From positions 3,534,001-3,598,000 of the forward strand of contig NZ_JAGS01000001.1 in assembly GCF_000526775.1 (NCBI RefSeq): 64,000 nucleotides of DNA, read 5' to 3'. Made by a program: the position numbers and the translations under genes. Shown in pieces: positions 34,417 through 43,222 of this stretch (position 1 is the first letter of the stretch; each line of letters opens with the position of its first letter). The stretch is from Ruminococcus albus AD2013. Lineage in GTDB: Bacteria; Bacillota; Clostridia; Oscillospirales; Ruminococcaceae. The notes below the pieces were generated by a model. It saw only the letters and a program-made list of their open reading frames with translations, was not told the origin of the DNA and ran no database searches.

Positions 34417-36765
34417 ATGAGAAGACGTCAGGGTAATCCGACAGCCGATGATTTTGTGAAGAGCCTTGACAGAGGTATGCGCAAAAAGCGTATAACTCTG
34501 CTTATATTGCTGGGCATATTGGCTGTTGTAGTAGCCACAGTGGCTATTGTCGGTATGAGCATCAGACGAAGCAACAGGATAAATCTGGCGAAAAATGCCA
34601 TTTCACAGCTGGATATACAGAGTACATACAAAGAGCCCGAGTTCCCTGAAAACGGTGACTGGGACGAGGACGGCCTGATAAATATATCCGAGACACAAGA
34701 GGGTACCAGTGTTCAGAACAGTGATTCCGATGGCGACGGTATTTCCGATGGCGACGAGTTAAAACTCGGCACCGACCCACTGGATCCCGATACCGACGGT
34801 GATGATATGCTGGACGGTTATGAGATAATCTCAGGCACCAGCCCCAGACTGGATGTTACCGACGGCACCACACCCGATAAATCGAGAGTGGTCGTGGTAG
34901 AAAAGGAACTTGACGGATGTAAGCTACACCTCAGCGGAAACCCGAATATAGCAGGTGCTTCTCTCGAAAAGCTTGATCTTTTCGGCATATCATCGAATCC
35001 AAGCGTGGTCTCGGCAGTATATGATTACTATTCCGAATATCCCTGCCTTGAGGCCACCATCAGAATAGATGTTGATAAAAACAGGATGAATAAGCTTGGC
35101 TGTGATTACAGTGATCTTAAAGTTCTCCACTTTGATGTTGATAAACGCGAGTATACTCCAGTTGAATCCAGACCGGACAGCAAGAAGGGCTATGTTCAGG
35201 CGACTATCACCGAGCCCGGCACTTATGTGGTGGGTTGTGATAAGTCTGTGAATGACTCCGCGACAACAAGAGTTGTATTCCTTATCGATAACTCGGGCTC
35301 CATGTATCCCAAGGCGCTTTGCCCCACATCTTCCGAGAACGACGTGGATTTCAAACGACTTGATTTTACCGAGTCACTGATAGATAAGTTTAACAGCGAT
35401 TTCCAAATAGGCATAAGCAAGTTCACGGGAACATATACAAAGATGTGCGGATTTACCAAAGACAGATCTGAGCTGCGGGATGTCCTTAAAAGGATAAGGA
35501 CCGAGGACGAGGTCTTCGACGGAACTTTCAATCAGACTGCACTTAAAAAGTGTATAAACGAATTCACTGCGACAGGTGACGGAAAGTACATAAATATCAT
35601 AGTTATGCTTTCCGACGGTGAATCCGATGAGAGAGGTGCAGAGACCATCGAGACCCTTTCTGCACTTGCAAATGAAAAATCTGTAATAGTGCTGACAGTC
35701 GGTCTCGGCAGGGATATCGACCGTGCATGGCTTCAGGAGGTCGCATATTCCACGGGCGGAAAGTACTACTCGGCGTCGGACGCTTCTGCTCTTGATGATG
35801 TTTATAAGCAGATCGTTACTACGCTCAACTACGATATAGTTACATACTCCGATTCCAGCGACGATGTTACGGGTTATTCACTTTACAATACGGGCTTTGA
35901 TCCTGTAAGGAACGGATTTGCTTTCAAGAATTTCAGGACTACTACCAGCGCCAGTGTTGATTTTGGCATGGCAGTCATGGCAAGAGACTGGTATCTCGGC
36001 AATGTGCAGATGTCCCTTGGCGATATCTCCCCCGCAGACCCCTCTATGCAGAAAAGCGATGCCGCAGGTTATGACCTCAGGGACACAGTCACAGGCAAGG
36101 CTTATGATGAGAGAAAGCCGCTGAGTGCTGTATCTACCGAAATATTCAGGCACCATTATTCAAAGGTCACCGAGTATATCGACTATAGATCAAAGGGCGA
36201 TACCCTTATGGTGATGAATAATTATCGTAAGGATGCAGAAAACAAGGGCTGGAAGATAGACAAGCGTAAGATAGAGGCGGGCAATCTTCCGTGGTCAAAG
36301 GTCGAACTGCTTTCACTTGATATAGCAGAGGGTATAGATAAGATAGCAAAAGGCTATAACGAAGACGATGCACAGCTATGTGCGGCACTTTACAGGCTAA
36401 ATGCTCTCAGGTGGGATGATGAAGCAGATGAATATAACCTTACCAGCGGCGACGATGGCTTCAATACGCTGTGTAATCAGCTGAGTCTGGGCGTACCTGT
36501 GGTAACTACTATAGACGATACACATACAGTCAATACCATAGGGCTTATAAGGGATTCAAACTGCCACAGAAAGTATATCCTTAGAGTTTACGATAATAAT
36601 TATCCCGAAAAGATCAAGGAACTTTACCTCGAAAAGAGACCCATTGCCAAGGTTGATATCGATGTTGACGGCAATATTAAAGCAGGAGAGCAGAGCTTTG
36701 CCTATGTTGCCACCTATGAGGGTAAGACCGTGGGTGTTTCGTTTTCAAGCGTTGCAGAACACTGA
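34417..36765 (+). CDS. Membrane-anchored vWA protein with calcium (TSP3-like) repeats
   Basis: A 782-residue protein. A basic N-terminus precedes one transmembrane helix (ITLLILLGILAVVVATVAIV, about residues 25-47), so the rest is extracellular. Residues about 85-140 hold Asp-rich thrombospondin type 3-like repeats (GDWDEDGLINISET, NSDSDGDGISDGDEL, DPDTDGDDMLDGYE). The vWA domain spans about 285-480, with the MIDAS motif DNSGS and the later LSDGESDE. The C-terminal 300 residues are unassigned. vWA domains bind partners through a metal; a MoxR ATPase gene is divergently transcribed, but the two are on opposite sides of the membrane by this topology. Confidence 0.85.
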   Translation: MRRRQGNPTADDFVKSLDRGMRKKRITLLILLGILAVVVATVAIVGMSIRRSNRINLAKNAISQLDIQSTYKEPEFPENGDWDEDGLINISETQEGTSVQNSDSDGDGISDGDELKLGTDPLDPDTDGDDMLDGYEIISGTSPRLDVTDGTTPDKSRVVVVEKELDGCKLHLSGNPNIAGASLEKLDLFGISSNPSVVSAVYDYYSEYPCLEATIRIDVDKNRMNKLGCDYSDLKVLHFDVDKREYTPVESRPDSKKGYVQATITEPGTYVVGCDKSVNDSATTRVVFLIDNSGSMYPKALCPTSSENDVDFKRLDFTESLIDKFNSDFQIGISKFTGTYTKMCGFTKDRSELRDVLKRIRTEDEVFDGTFNQTALKKCINEFTATGDGKYINIIVMLSDGESDERGAETIETLSALANEKSVIVLTVGLGRDIDRAWLQEVAYSTGGKYYSASDASALDDVYKQIVTTLNYDIVTYSDSSDDVTGYSLYNTGFDPVRNGFAFKNFRTTTSASVDFGMAVMARDWYLGNVQMSLGDISPADPSMQKSDAAGYDLRDTVTGKAYDERKPLSAVSTEIFRHHYSKVTEYIDYRSKGDTLMVMNNYRKDAENKGWKIDKRKIEAGNLPWSKVELLSLDIAEGIDKIAKGYNEDDAQLCAALYRLNALRWDDEADEYNLTSGDDGFNTLCNQLSLGVPVVTTIDDTHTVNTIGLIRDSNCHRKYILRVYDNNYPEKIKELYLEKRPIAKVDIDVDGNIKAGEQSFAYVATYEGKTVGVSFSSVAEH

Positions 36766-36872
36766 TAAAATATATCAGCATGGATCGTCGTGTTGATGTT
36801 ATCTGATATTACACCGATTATTTGTTGTGTCAGCGGGATGAGCGGATCTTTTTAAAATTTGAAACCAACACC

Positions 36873-36900
36873 TGCCCTCGCCTGATGCGGGGGCATTTTC
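36873..36900 (+). terminator. Terminator of the vWA gene
   Basis: GCCCTCGC (36874-36881), short loop, GCGGGGGC (36887-36894), then ATTTTCTT. Confidence 0.75.
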
Positions 36901-36970
36901 TTGCTCGCACTGTAATCGTTATCAGTGCAAAATTGCCGCAAAACTCTGTGAATATTGTGAAAAACTAACA

Positions 36971-36999
36971 TTGAAAAGCTTTGTGAAAAGTGTTATAAT
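36971..36999 (+). promoter_or_regulatory. Promoter of the lipoprotein at 37063
   Basis: TTGAAA (36971-36976), 17-bp spacer, TATAAT (36994-36999), 63 bases before the start codon. Confidence 0.8.
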
Positions 37000-37062
37000 A
37001 CAAATGTAATCAGTCAGACCCGTGCAAAGTCTACGGGTATATAATATGGAGGGTATAAAAAA

Positions 37063-38073
37063 ATGAAAAAGATACTTGCAATGACTCTCGCACTCACCAT
37101 GACATCGCTGATGTTCGCATCCTGCGGCAAAAAGGACGATAAGAGTGAGCCCGAGAAAAAAACTACCACTACTACCACTGCTGAGACCGAAGCACCTGCA
37201 GAGGCTACTCCCGCTGAGGATGAAGCACCTGCTGAGACTACTCCCGAGGAGGACGCAGCTGCCAAAGTAGATAATTCTAATTGGAAGCCGCTGTCCGCAA
37301 TTGCAGATTCTCTTGAGTGCTACGACAACGCATCTCTCACATTCGCGGCAGACAGCGATGTTTCAGGCATCATCACTACTTTCTATGAGGGCACAGATGA
37401 AGTTAAGCCCGGCGAAGATGGCTATAAGGGCGATGAGGCTAAGATCAACTTCTCCGTACAGGAAGTTGCAGGCATACCTATGCTCAAGTGCGACGAGGAG
37501 ATCTACGACACCGAGGATACCGCAAACAACGGTCATAAGATACTGAAGATCAAAACGGATATGAACAAGCTCTTCGCTTCTCAGCCCGAGCTGATGGACG
37601 ATATCTTCACGATCAAGGTGGAACTGGTAGCTATTGCCAAAGATCAGGCGGTTTATGATAATGGGCTCGGACCTGTTACCGTAGCTTGGTACGGCGGTGC
37701 GATGGGCTCCAATAATAATGGTGAATGGGCAGGCAATACAGCTACCATAGAAATGGCTTCCGATTCGGGCGAAGGCTGGTGCAACCAGTGGGCACACACC
37801 GTTACCACAGCAAGAATAGGTATCTCGGAGAATGCTAAGTTCAACCACGAGTACGAGACCAACTACACTACCGTTATGGCATGGGTGGTAAAGAACGATA
37901 TCGATCTCTACATCGCGGATATCGTATTTGAAGATGATGCAGGCAACGTTATAAAGGTTCCCGAGGGTGCTATCCCCGGCGGTGCTTCCTATGAGAAGGA
38001 AGAACTGGTTGATGCTGACTCCGATGGTATCATCGAGTATGATGAAGACGGCAAAGTTGTTCTTGAAAAATAA
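37063..38073 (+). CDS. Lipoprotein, possibly carbohydrate-binding-like
   Basis: A 336-residue lipoprotein: lipobox LMFASCG near residue 21, a Thr/Glu/Ala/Pro linker (about 28-70), then a beta-rich globular region. It contains an aromatic stretch (VTVAWYGGAMGSNNNGEWAG, then WCNQWAHTVTTARIG) that could form a sugar-binding face, and an acidic end with DADSDGIIEYDEDG resembling a single calcium loop. It has own promoter and terminator. I cannot name the family; a surface binding role is inferred. Confidence 0.7.
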   Translation: MKKILAMTLALTMTSLMFASCGKKDDKSEPEKKTTTTTTAETEAPAEATPAEDEAPAETTPEEDAAAKVDNSNWKPLSAIADSLECYDNASLTFAADSDVSGIITTFYEGTDEVKPGEDGYKGDEAKINFSVQEVAGIPMLKCDEEIYDTEDTANNGHKILKIKTDMNKLFASQPELMDDIFTIKVELVAIAKDQAVYDNGLGPVTVAWYGGAMGSNNNGEWAGNTATIEMASDSGEGWCNQWAHTVTTARIGISENAKFNHEYETNYTTVMAWVVKNDIDLYIADIVFEDDAGNVIKVPEGAIPGGASYEKEELVDADSDGIIEYDEDGKVVLEK

Positions 38074-38086
38074 AAACGCAGTTTTT

Positions 38087-38116
38087 AAGGCACTTCCATT
38101 GTGGGAGTGCCTTTTT
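38087..38116 (+). terminator. Terminator of the lipoprotein at 37063
   Basis: GGCACTTCC (38089-38097) pairs with GGGAGTGCC (38103-38111), followed by TTTTT. Confidence 0.88.
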
Positions 38117-38129
38117 GTTATCCTCGCTT

Positions 38130-38615
38130 TTATCTGAAATGTACTGTCAGTGAATTTTCTACTTCCAGCTCCGTCAGTTCTCCGTCCCTGACTTTTGCTG
38201 AAAACTTTTGTCCTGCTGTCTCGCCTGTTTCCACGGTGTATTTTCCGCTTTTGGTACAGCTTACGTCTCTGCCTTCGATGAGAGTGTCAACAGCACCTGC
38301 CATAAGCGGCATCAGTCCGTATTCGGGCAGTGACGCTTTACCGCATTGGTATTTCAGATCATTCATCTCCATAATGCAGCTTTCGCTGTCATAAGTGATT
38401 TTCAGTCCTGCAAGGTTTTCGGGCTCTGTGAATCCGCATTCCCACGTACCCTCACCGCCCCGCCGAAGCTCTGCCTTGTATTCTCTTCCGAAAAGGGTTA
38501 TATCAGCCGATCTGTCTATATCTCCGCTGAGTTTCTCAGGCTTTGCCGATGTCCTCTCAGCACCGCATCCCGTCAATAACGCTGCCGCTATAAGCGGTAT
38601 GAACCTCATTTTCAA
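38130..38615 (-). CDS. Small lipoprotein, about 161 aa
   Basis: A lipoprotein starting MRFIPLIAAALLTGCGAE (lipobox LLTGCG). Two starts are possible: ATG at 38609, 12 bases from GGAGGG, or TTG at 38615, six bases from it. I list the TTG because the spacing is better and it adds a Lys before the hydrophobic core, as signal peptides prefer. The mature protein is beta-rich (ADITLFGREYKAELRRGGEG, WECGFTEPENLAGLKITYD). No named family; it may be a periplasm-side binding protein. Confidence 0.68.
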   Translation of the reverse strand: MKMRFIPLIAAALLTGCGAERTSAKPEKLSGDIDRSADITLFGREYKAELRRGGEGTWECGFTEPENLAGLKITYDSESCIMEMNDLKYQCGKASLPEYGLMPLMAGAVDTLIEGRDVSCTKSGKYTVETGETAGQKFSAKVRDGELTELEVENSLTVHFR

Positions 38616-38629
38616 TGCTATCCCTCCAA

Positions 38630-38661
38630 AAAAGGCGGCTCTCCTTGAAGAAGAACCGCCT
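38630..38661 (-). terminator. Terminator of the NnrDE operon
   Basis: AGGCGG (38633-38638) pairs with CCGCCT (38656-38661), extended imperfectly by CTCTCC/AGAA; T-rich on the minus strand after the stem (TTTTTTGG). Confidence 0.75.
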
Positions 38662-38677
38662 GTATTGTTGGTGTATA

Positions 38678-40267
38678 TCAGTCCTCGCCGCCTTCGAGAT
38701 GTTTCAGGAAGAATGGCAGATAAGCAAGAATATCCCTTGTAAGTATACCACGTTCGGAACGCTTCGTGCTCAGCACCTCTGCCGCCCTGCCCATCACCAT
38801 GCAGGCAAGTATGCAGTTTATCAGCGATGAACGCTTTGTCTGTGCCGTAAGCGAAGCTATAAGACCTGCAAGCATATCCCCTGAGCCGCCCTTTGAGAGC
38901 GCCGTGCTGCCCGCAGTGATGACTTCTGTCCTGTCTGCACAGCATACAATGGTCTCAGATGACTTTGCTACTACCGTGATACCGTATTTCTTTGAAAGGT
39001 CGTAGGTATATTTCAGCCTGTCTGCAAGTACTTCCTCCTGAGATACTCCGCAGAGCCTTGCCAGCTCTCCGGGGTGAGGAGTGAGTATCACCGTTGACTG
39101 TTTCTTCGATAGTACATCTATATTCGGGACAAGGGAATTTATTCCGTCTGCGTCAAGTATAACGGGTACGGGAGATTTTTCGATCAGTTCGGCTACCAGT
39201 TTTTCGGTTTCGGGAGTATGACCCAGACCGCAGCCAAGCAGCAGTGCTTTGGCATCTGCAAGACTATCCAGTATTGCAGGAACGTTATCCGAGGTCATGT
39301 AGCCGTCAGCGTCAGCTTTCATCTCGTTGAAAGTGCACTCGTACAGATTAGCCGCAAGTGAGTCTATGACCTTGCCTGTAGAGCAGACCTCCACCAGACC
39401 GACGCCCATTCTCATGGCTGCGGTGGCGGATATGCCTGCGGCACCTATATACCTTCTGCAGCCGCATACACATACCAGCTTGCCGAAAGTGCCCTTGTGA
39501 GCCCATGGCTTTCGTGATGTGAGGAACTTCTTGCCGAGCTGCTGATCGTCCAGCATACTTGCTTTGGCGTATATCTCGTTTGCCATTATCGGGTCATCGG
39601 ACATAGCTGCCGCCGGGATACCTATATCCTCAACTCTTATATATCCGCAGAAATACTTTCCGGGAGAAAGGAGCATACCCAGTTTCTTTGCGTGCATAGT
39701 AACAGTAACGTCTGCCTGCACAGCCAGTACGCCCGCCTGACCGCTCCTTGCGTCTACACCCGAGGGTATATCGCAGGCGATAACACGTTTGGCGTAGGTA
39801 TTCAGTTTTATGAACAGAGGCTGAAGGTCTCTTTCGATCTCGCCTGTAAAGCCTGTGCCGAAGATGGCGTCAACGATGATGGTCGCATTGTCTATTGCCT
39901 CAGCCCAGGGGTGAGTGTTGTCGCCGTCATAGAACATTACATCGATATCCTTGTTCAGCGAATCGAAAGCTTTGATGGCAGCGGGTGTTGTGGGTTTTCC
40001 GCAGCAAAGCACGATCTTTGTGCTGATTCCTGACCTGTGCAGATGATTTGCGGCTACAAGACCGTCGCCGCCGTTGTTGCCCTTGCCTGCCAGTATAAGT
40101 ACTTCGGGAGTATCGGGCTGACCTTCAACCATGGTTTCATGCATTACGTGAGAAGCAAGCTTTTCACCCGCGGTCGCCATCAGCTGTGAAGCGGGAACGC
40201 CCAGTTCCTCAGAACGCTTTTCGCAGGTCTTCATCTGTTCAACTGTAAGTATCCTGTCCTTTATCAT
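38678..40267 (-). CDS. nnr: Bifunctional NAD(P)H-hydrate epimerase/dehydratase
   Basis: A 529-residue fusion that repairs hydrated NAD(P)H: the N-terminal YjeF domain epimerises the S and R forms (VLILAGKGNNGGDGLVAANH, GTGFTGEI), and the C-terminal ribokinase-like domain dehydrates the hydrate with ADP or ATP (LGCGLG, VILDADGIN, ILTPHPGELARL, ALSKGGSGDMLAG). The start is set at ATG 40267, seven bases after AAGGAGG; the ATG at 40273 is too close. It follows acpS, a pairing frequent in Firmicutes. Confidence 0.94.
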   Translation of the reverse strand: MIKDRILTVEQMKTCEKRSEELGVPASQLMATAGEKLASHVMHETMVEGQPDTPEVLILAGKGNNGGDGLVAANHLHRSGISTKIVLCCGKPTTPAAIKAFDSLNKDIDVMFYDGDNTHPWAEAIDNATIIVDAIFGTGFTGEIERDLQPLFIKLNTYAKRVIACDIPSGVDARSGQAGVLAVQADVTVTMHAKKLGMLLSPGKYFCGYIRVEDIGIPAAAMSDDPIMANEIYAKASMLDDQQLGKKFLTSRKPWAHKGTFGKLVCVCGCRRYIGAAGISATAAMRMGVGLVEVCSTGKVIDSLAANLYECTFNEMKADADGYMTSDNVPAILDSLADAKALLLGCGLGHTPETEKLVAELIEKSPVPVILDADGINSLVPNIDVLSKKQSTVILTPHPGELARLCGVSQEEVLADRLKYTYDLSKKYGITVVAKSSETIVCCADRTEVITAGSTALSKGGSGDMLAGLIASLTAQTKRSSLINCILACMVMGRAAEVLSTKRSERGILTRDILAYLPFFLKHLEGGED

Positions 40268-40329
40268 ATCCATTCCTCCTTAGAAAGCGGTATTTCCGCA
40301 AGATTTTTTATTATGTATGCTCCGTATGC

Positions 40330-40707
40330 TCAGCTCTCTTTCGGAAAAGCTATCACTACTGCCGAAGCATAATCTTTTGTATGAGTTATGGAGAGAGAGA
40401 AATCCAGACCTCTCTCCTCAGCGATCCTCTCGGCATTGCCTGTAAGTTCGAGATGAGGGCAGCCCAGTTCGTCCCTGACCACCGCCGCTTCATTCAGCTC
40501 GAACCCCCTGACGCCTGTACCAAGGCTTTTTGAGAATGCTTCCTTAGCCGCCCAGGCTCCTGCCATGCTCTCGGCAGGGTCGCGGAATTTTCTGAAGTAC
40601 TCCTTTTCGGCTTCGGAATAAACCCTGTTCACAAAGCTTTCACGCTGACAGCTTTTGCGTATACGATCTACCTCCACAAGGTCTGTACCTACCGTGAAAG
40701 CTGCCAT
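40330..40707 (-). CDS. acpS: Holo-[acyl-carrier-protein] synthase
   Basis: A 125-residue AcpS that transfers 4'-phosphopantetheine from CoA to the serine of apo-ACP. The conserved motifs are VGTDLVEVDRI near the start and WAAKEAFSKSLGTGVRGF in the middle. Its ATG overlaps the stop of the DUF6106 gene (TAATG). Length is normal for the single-domain trimeric AcpS. Confidence 0.95.
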   Translation of the reverse strand: MAAFTVGTDLVEVDRIRKSCQRESFVNRVYSEAEKEYFRKFRDPAESMAGAWAAKEAFSKSLGTGVRGFELNEAAVVRDELGCPHLELTGNAERIAEERGLDFSLSITHTKDYASAVVIAFPKES

Positions 40708-41246
40708 TACTCAAAGTCCTCCGACTTTTCGGATACATTCACTTTTGAACGTATCGTGCGGGGCAGATGTGTCTTTATCACCCCGAGCATACCATCATCG
40801 GGGGTGAATATAAGCCTTACATCACCCAGATCGGGGTGCTTTACGTCCATGAACCAGTCGGTTATCTCGGGGTTCATAGCCGAAGCCATTATGACTGTCC
40901 TGTTACCGTTGTCGCCGCCTTTGTATTCGCCGATATCGGTAGCATCGTTGACCTTGATCGTAGCCAGATGCTTTCTGCTCTTCGCCGCTATTACCTTGTC
41001 AATATCAAGGTCACCGTTGGTGAAGATGTACTCGTACTCCAGATTAAGGTTCTGTAAAAGATGAACTCCGCCGTATATGATAAGACCCGAGATAAAGATC
41101 GCGATCGGCAGATATCCCATTACCATGATCGTAAACATTATCACCGCAAAACACAGCGCCACGCAGGCAAACGTTATCAAAAATCGCAGGGTGCTGTCTT
41201 TTTTTGTGTTTTCTTTTCTGATTATCTGTTCCTTGAAACTGTCCAT
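40707..41246 (-). CDS. DUF6106-like membrane protein
   Basis: A 179-residue protein with two adjacent hydrophobic helices (FLITFACVALCFAVIMFTIM and GYLPIAIFISGLIIYGGVHL) and a cytoplasmic beta-rich tail with YEYIFTNGDLDIDKVIAAKS. This layout matches what I know as DUF6106. The start at 41246 has GGAGG nine bases upstream; a longer frame exists. It is the first gene of the acpS-nnr operon. Confidence 0.7.
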   Translation of the reverse strand: MDSFKEQIIRKENTKKDSTLRFLITFACVALCFAVIMFTIMVMGYLPIAIFISGLIIYGGVHLLQNLNLEYEYIFTNGDLDIDKVIAAKSRKHLATIKVNDATDIGEYKGGDNGNRTVIMASAMNPEITDWFMDVKHPDLGDVRLIFTPDDGMLGVIKTHLPRTIRSKVNVSEKSEDFE

Positions 41247-41338
41247 TGATACTTTCCTCCGCATCGTGAACACAATGTCACCGCAATTTTTGGCGGTTAC
41301 TGACAAATGTTCACTGTTGTAATTTACTATACTATCAA

Positions 41339-41367
41339 ATTATACCACATTTTTTCAGTTTATGCAA
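41339..41367 (-). promoter_or_regulatory. Promoter of the DUF6106-acpS-nnr operon
   Basis: On the minus strand TTGCAT (41367-41362), 17-bp spacer, TATAAT (41344-41339). Confidence 0.75.
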
Positions 41368-41418
41368 GCTAATTTGTGTGATATATGTATGAAAATACCG
41401 AAAGTTCTGTGACTTTAC

Positions 41419-41447
41419 TTGAATGAGGGCGCTTTGTGTGCTATAAT
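41419..41447 (+). promoter_or_regulatory. Promoter of the amidohydrolase gene
   Basis: TTGAAT (41419-41424), 17-bp spacer, TATAAT (41442-41447) with an upstream TG (extended -10). Transcription should begin near 41454, only a few bases before the ATG at 41458. Confidence 0.75.
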
Positions 41448-41457
41448 AGGGGCTGTA

Positions 41458-42282
41458 ATGTCAGTAAATACGGAGGTGATAACTCTGACGATAGATTTTC
41501 ATGTGCATTGTTTTGCACCAAAAATTGCCGAAAAAGCAATATCTCAGCTGAAAGAACGGGCAGAGCTCGAACCGCTGACCGATGGTCTTATCGAGACCAC
41601 AGTTGCAAGATTTGATGAATGGGGCATCGACAGGGGAGTGCTGCTGTCAGTGGCTACCCGTCCAACTCAGGTAAAAGTTATAAACGACTGGTGCGCCGAA
41701 AACAACGGCGGAAGATTCATAAGCTTCGGTACGATACACCCCGACTTCGAGGATATCCCCGCAGAGCTTGACAGACTTGTTTCACTGGGTCTGCACGGTG
41801 TAAAGCTCCACCCCGATTATCAGGGCTTCATGGTTGATGATGACAGGATAGACTTTCTGTATGATGAGATAGAGCGCCGTGATCTCTCCGTGATACTTCA
41901 CGCAGGCTTTGATGTGTTCTCGCCGGAGCTTGTACACTGTCCGCCGGAACGCGCTTTGCGTATGATAAAAAAACACCCTCACCTTAAAGTGATTCTCGCT
42001 CATATGGGCGGCAATGACAGTCACCAGCAGGTGTGCGACATATTGGCGGGCATTGACGGCGAGGTGTATTTCGATACCGCTTTTACAGGCAGATTTCTCA
42101 CAGATGCGCTTATGGAAAAGATAATCAGAAAACACGGCGCGGACAGGATACTTTTTGCCAGCGACTGCCCATGGGACAGTCCCGCAGAGATAAAGAAAAA
42201 AATACTGCGGATAGGTATTTCCGATGATGATAAGGAGAAAATATTCTCACAGAACGCCCTGCGTCTGCTGGGCGATGTATAG
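41458..42282 (+). CDS. Amidohydrolase family 2 metal-dependent hydrolase
   Basis: A TIM-barrel amidohydrolase: metal motif IDFHVHCF, central GVKLHPDYQG, then ILHAGFD, ILAHMGG and the C-terminal LFASDCPW. Such proteins include decarboxylases and lactone or amide hydrolases; substrate unknown. Listed from the ATG at 41458 (275 aa), but the promoter would make this nearly leaderless. A perfect GGAGGTGAT lies at 41472-41480, and the next in-frame codon at suitable distance is CTG at 41485, which would give a 265-residue protein starting TIDFHVH. The true start is probably CTG 41485. Confidence 0.85.
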   Translation: MSVNTEVITLTIDFHVHCFAPKIAEKAISQLKERAELEPLTDGLIETTVARFDEWGIDRGVLLSVATRPTQVKVINDWCAENNGGRFISFGTIHPDFEDIPAELDRLVSLGLHGVKLHPDYQGFMVDDDRIDFLYDEIERRDLSVILHAGFDVFSPELVHCPPERALRMIKKHPHLKVILAHMGGNDSHQQVCDILAGIDGEVYFDTAFTGRFLTDALMEKIIRKHGADRILFASDCPWDSPAEIKKKILRIGISDDDKEKIFSQNALRLLGDV

Positions 42283-42318
42283 AATAAGCAGACTTCTTGT
42301 TTGAAAGGACAGATAAAA

Positions 42319-43050
42319 ATGTGTAAAAATTTCAGGATATTAGTAATGACAGCACTTGCAGCTGTATCACTTGCAGGCTGCGGTCATGTGGGTGAAGGCG
42401 ATGGTTCGGATAACGAGCCTATATTCACTTCGACCTCGGCTCAGGAAAAGCGCTCAGTCCATACCACAAAGACGGCGGCTTTCGCAGTAGGTGATGTTGA
42501 TGCGGATGATGAAGACGCCAACGGCGGCTATACCACTACTACCACTGTCAGCGGTTCGCTGGAGAACGACCTGGTTTTTGATGAGGATGACGAGGTGGAT
42601 GAAGATATACGTGCGACCCAGCGCACCGAGGCAAAGACTTACTACTCCGTTCCCGAGCATAACGGCACTACGGGTGCTGTGCTGACAGTCAGCGCAGAAA
42701 AGACCACTACCACAGCCAACGGCACGATAAGTATCGAAGACCCGACAGCGCGACCCACCGCAAAAAGCACGACAACGGCTGCCACAACAAAGATAGTTTC
42801 AAATAAGCTGTTCCGTATGGAGTCTGCCATGGAGTACGATTCCAAAAGAAAATATATCGTCACCTCGGATACCACCTACCTCAATCTGAGATACGGTCCC
42901 TCTAAGGAATATGATATCAGGACTACCATACCTGACGGTTCAACTATCACAGGCTACGGTGAAACAGTCGGTCCCGACGGAAATGTATGGGTGGCTACGC
43001 TATACAAGGGCACTTCGGGCTGGGTGATGAGAGAACTTCTCAGCTACTGA
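42319..43050 (+). CDS. Lipoprotein with C-terminal SH3b domain
   Basis: A 243-residue lipoprotein: lipobox VSLAGCG near residue 20, a long Thr/Asp/Glu-rich linker with several TTTTT runs (about 25-170), and a bacterial SH3 domain at about 178-243 (YLNLRYGPSKEYDIRTTIPD, GWVMRELL). SH3b domains commonly bind peptidoglycan, so this is likely a wall-associated surface protein. AAGGAC precedes the start by eight bases. Confidence 0.83.
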   Translation: MCKNFRILVMTALAAVSLAGCGHVGEGDGSDNEPIFTSTSAQEKRSVHTTKTAAFAVGDVDADDEDANGGYTTTTTVSGSLENDLVFDEDDEVDEDIRATQRTEAKTYYSVPEHNGTTGAVLTVSAEKTTTTANGTISIEDPTARPTAKSTTTAATTKIVSNKLFRMESAMEYDSKRKYIVTSDTTYLNLRYGPSKEYDIRTTIPDGSTITGYGETVGPDGNVWVATLYKGTSGWVMRELLSY

Positions 43051-43114
43051 CAGCCGCTTTGACAGTTAAATGCAATAAGTTAAGGAAAAATGTTGTTTTT
43101 TTGCGCTAATGGGA

Positions 43115-43143
43115 TTGACAAAAGTCACTTTATGCTGTATACT
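43115..43143 (+). promoter_or_regulatory. Promoter of the YveK-like/BY-kinase pair
   Basis: TTGACA (43115-43120), 17-bp spacer, TATACT (43138-43143). About 80 bases of leader precede the start at 43223. Confidence 0.85.
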
Positions 43144-43222
43144 TATATAGTATGTTATTATATTGATCTGCTGTCGGCAGATCTGTACGATCTTTTAGAA
43201 AATCAGGTAGGTGTTGTAAATA

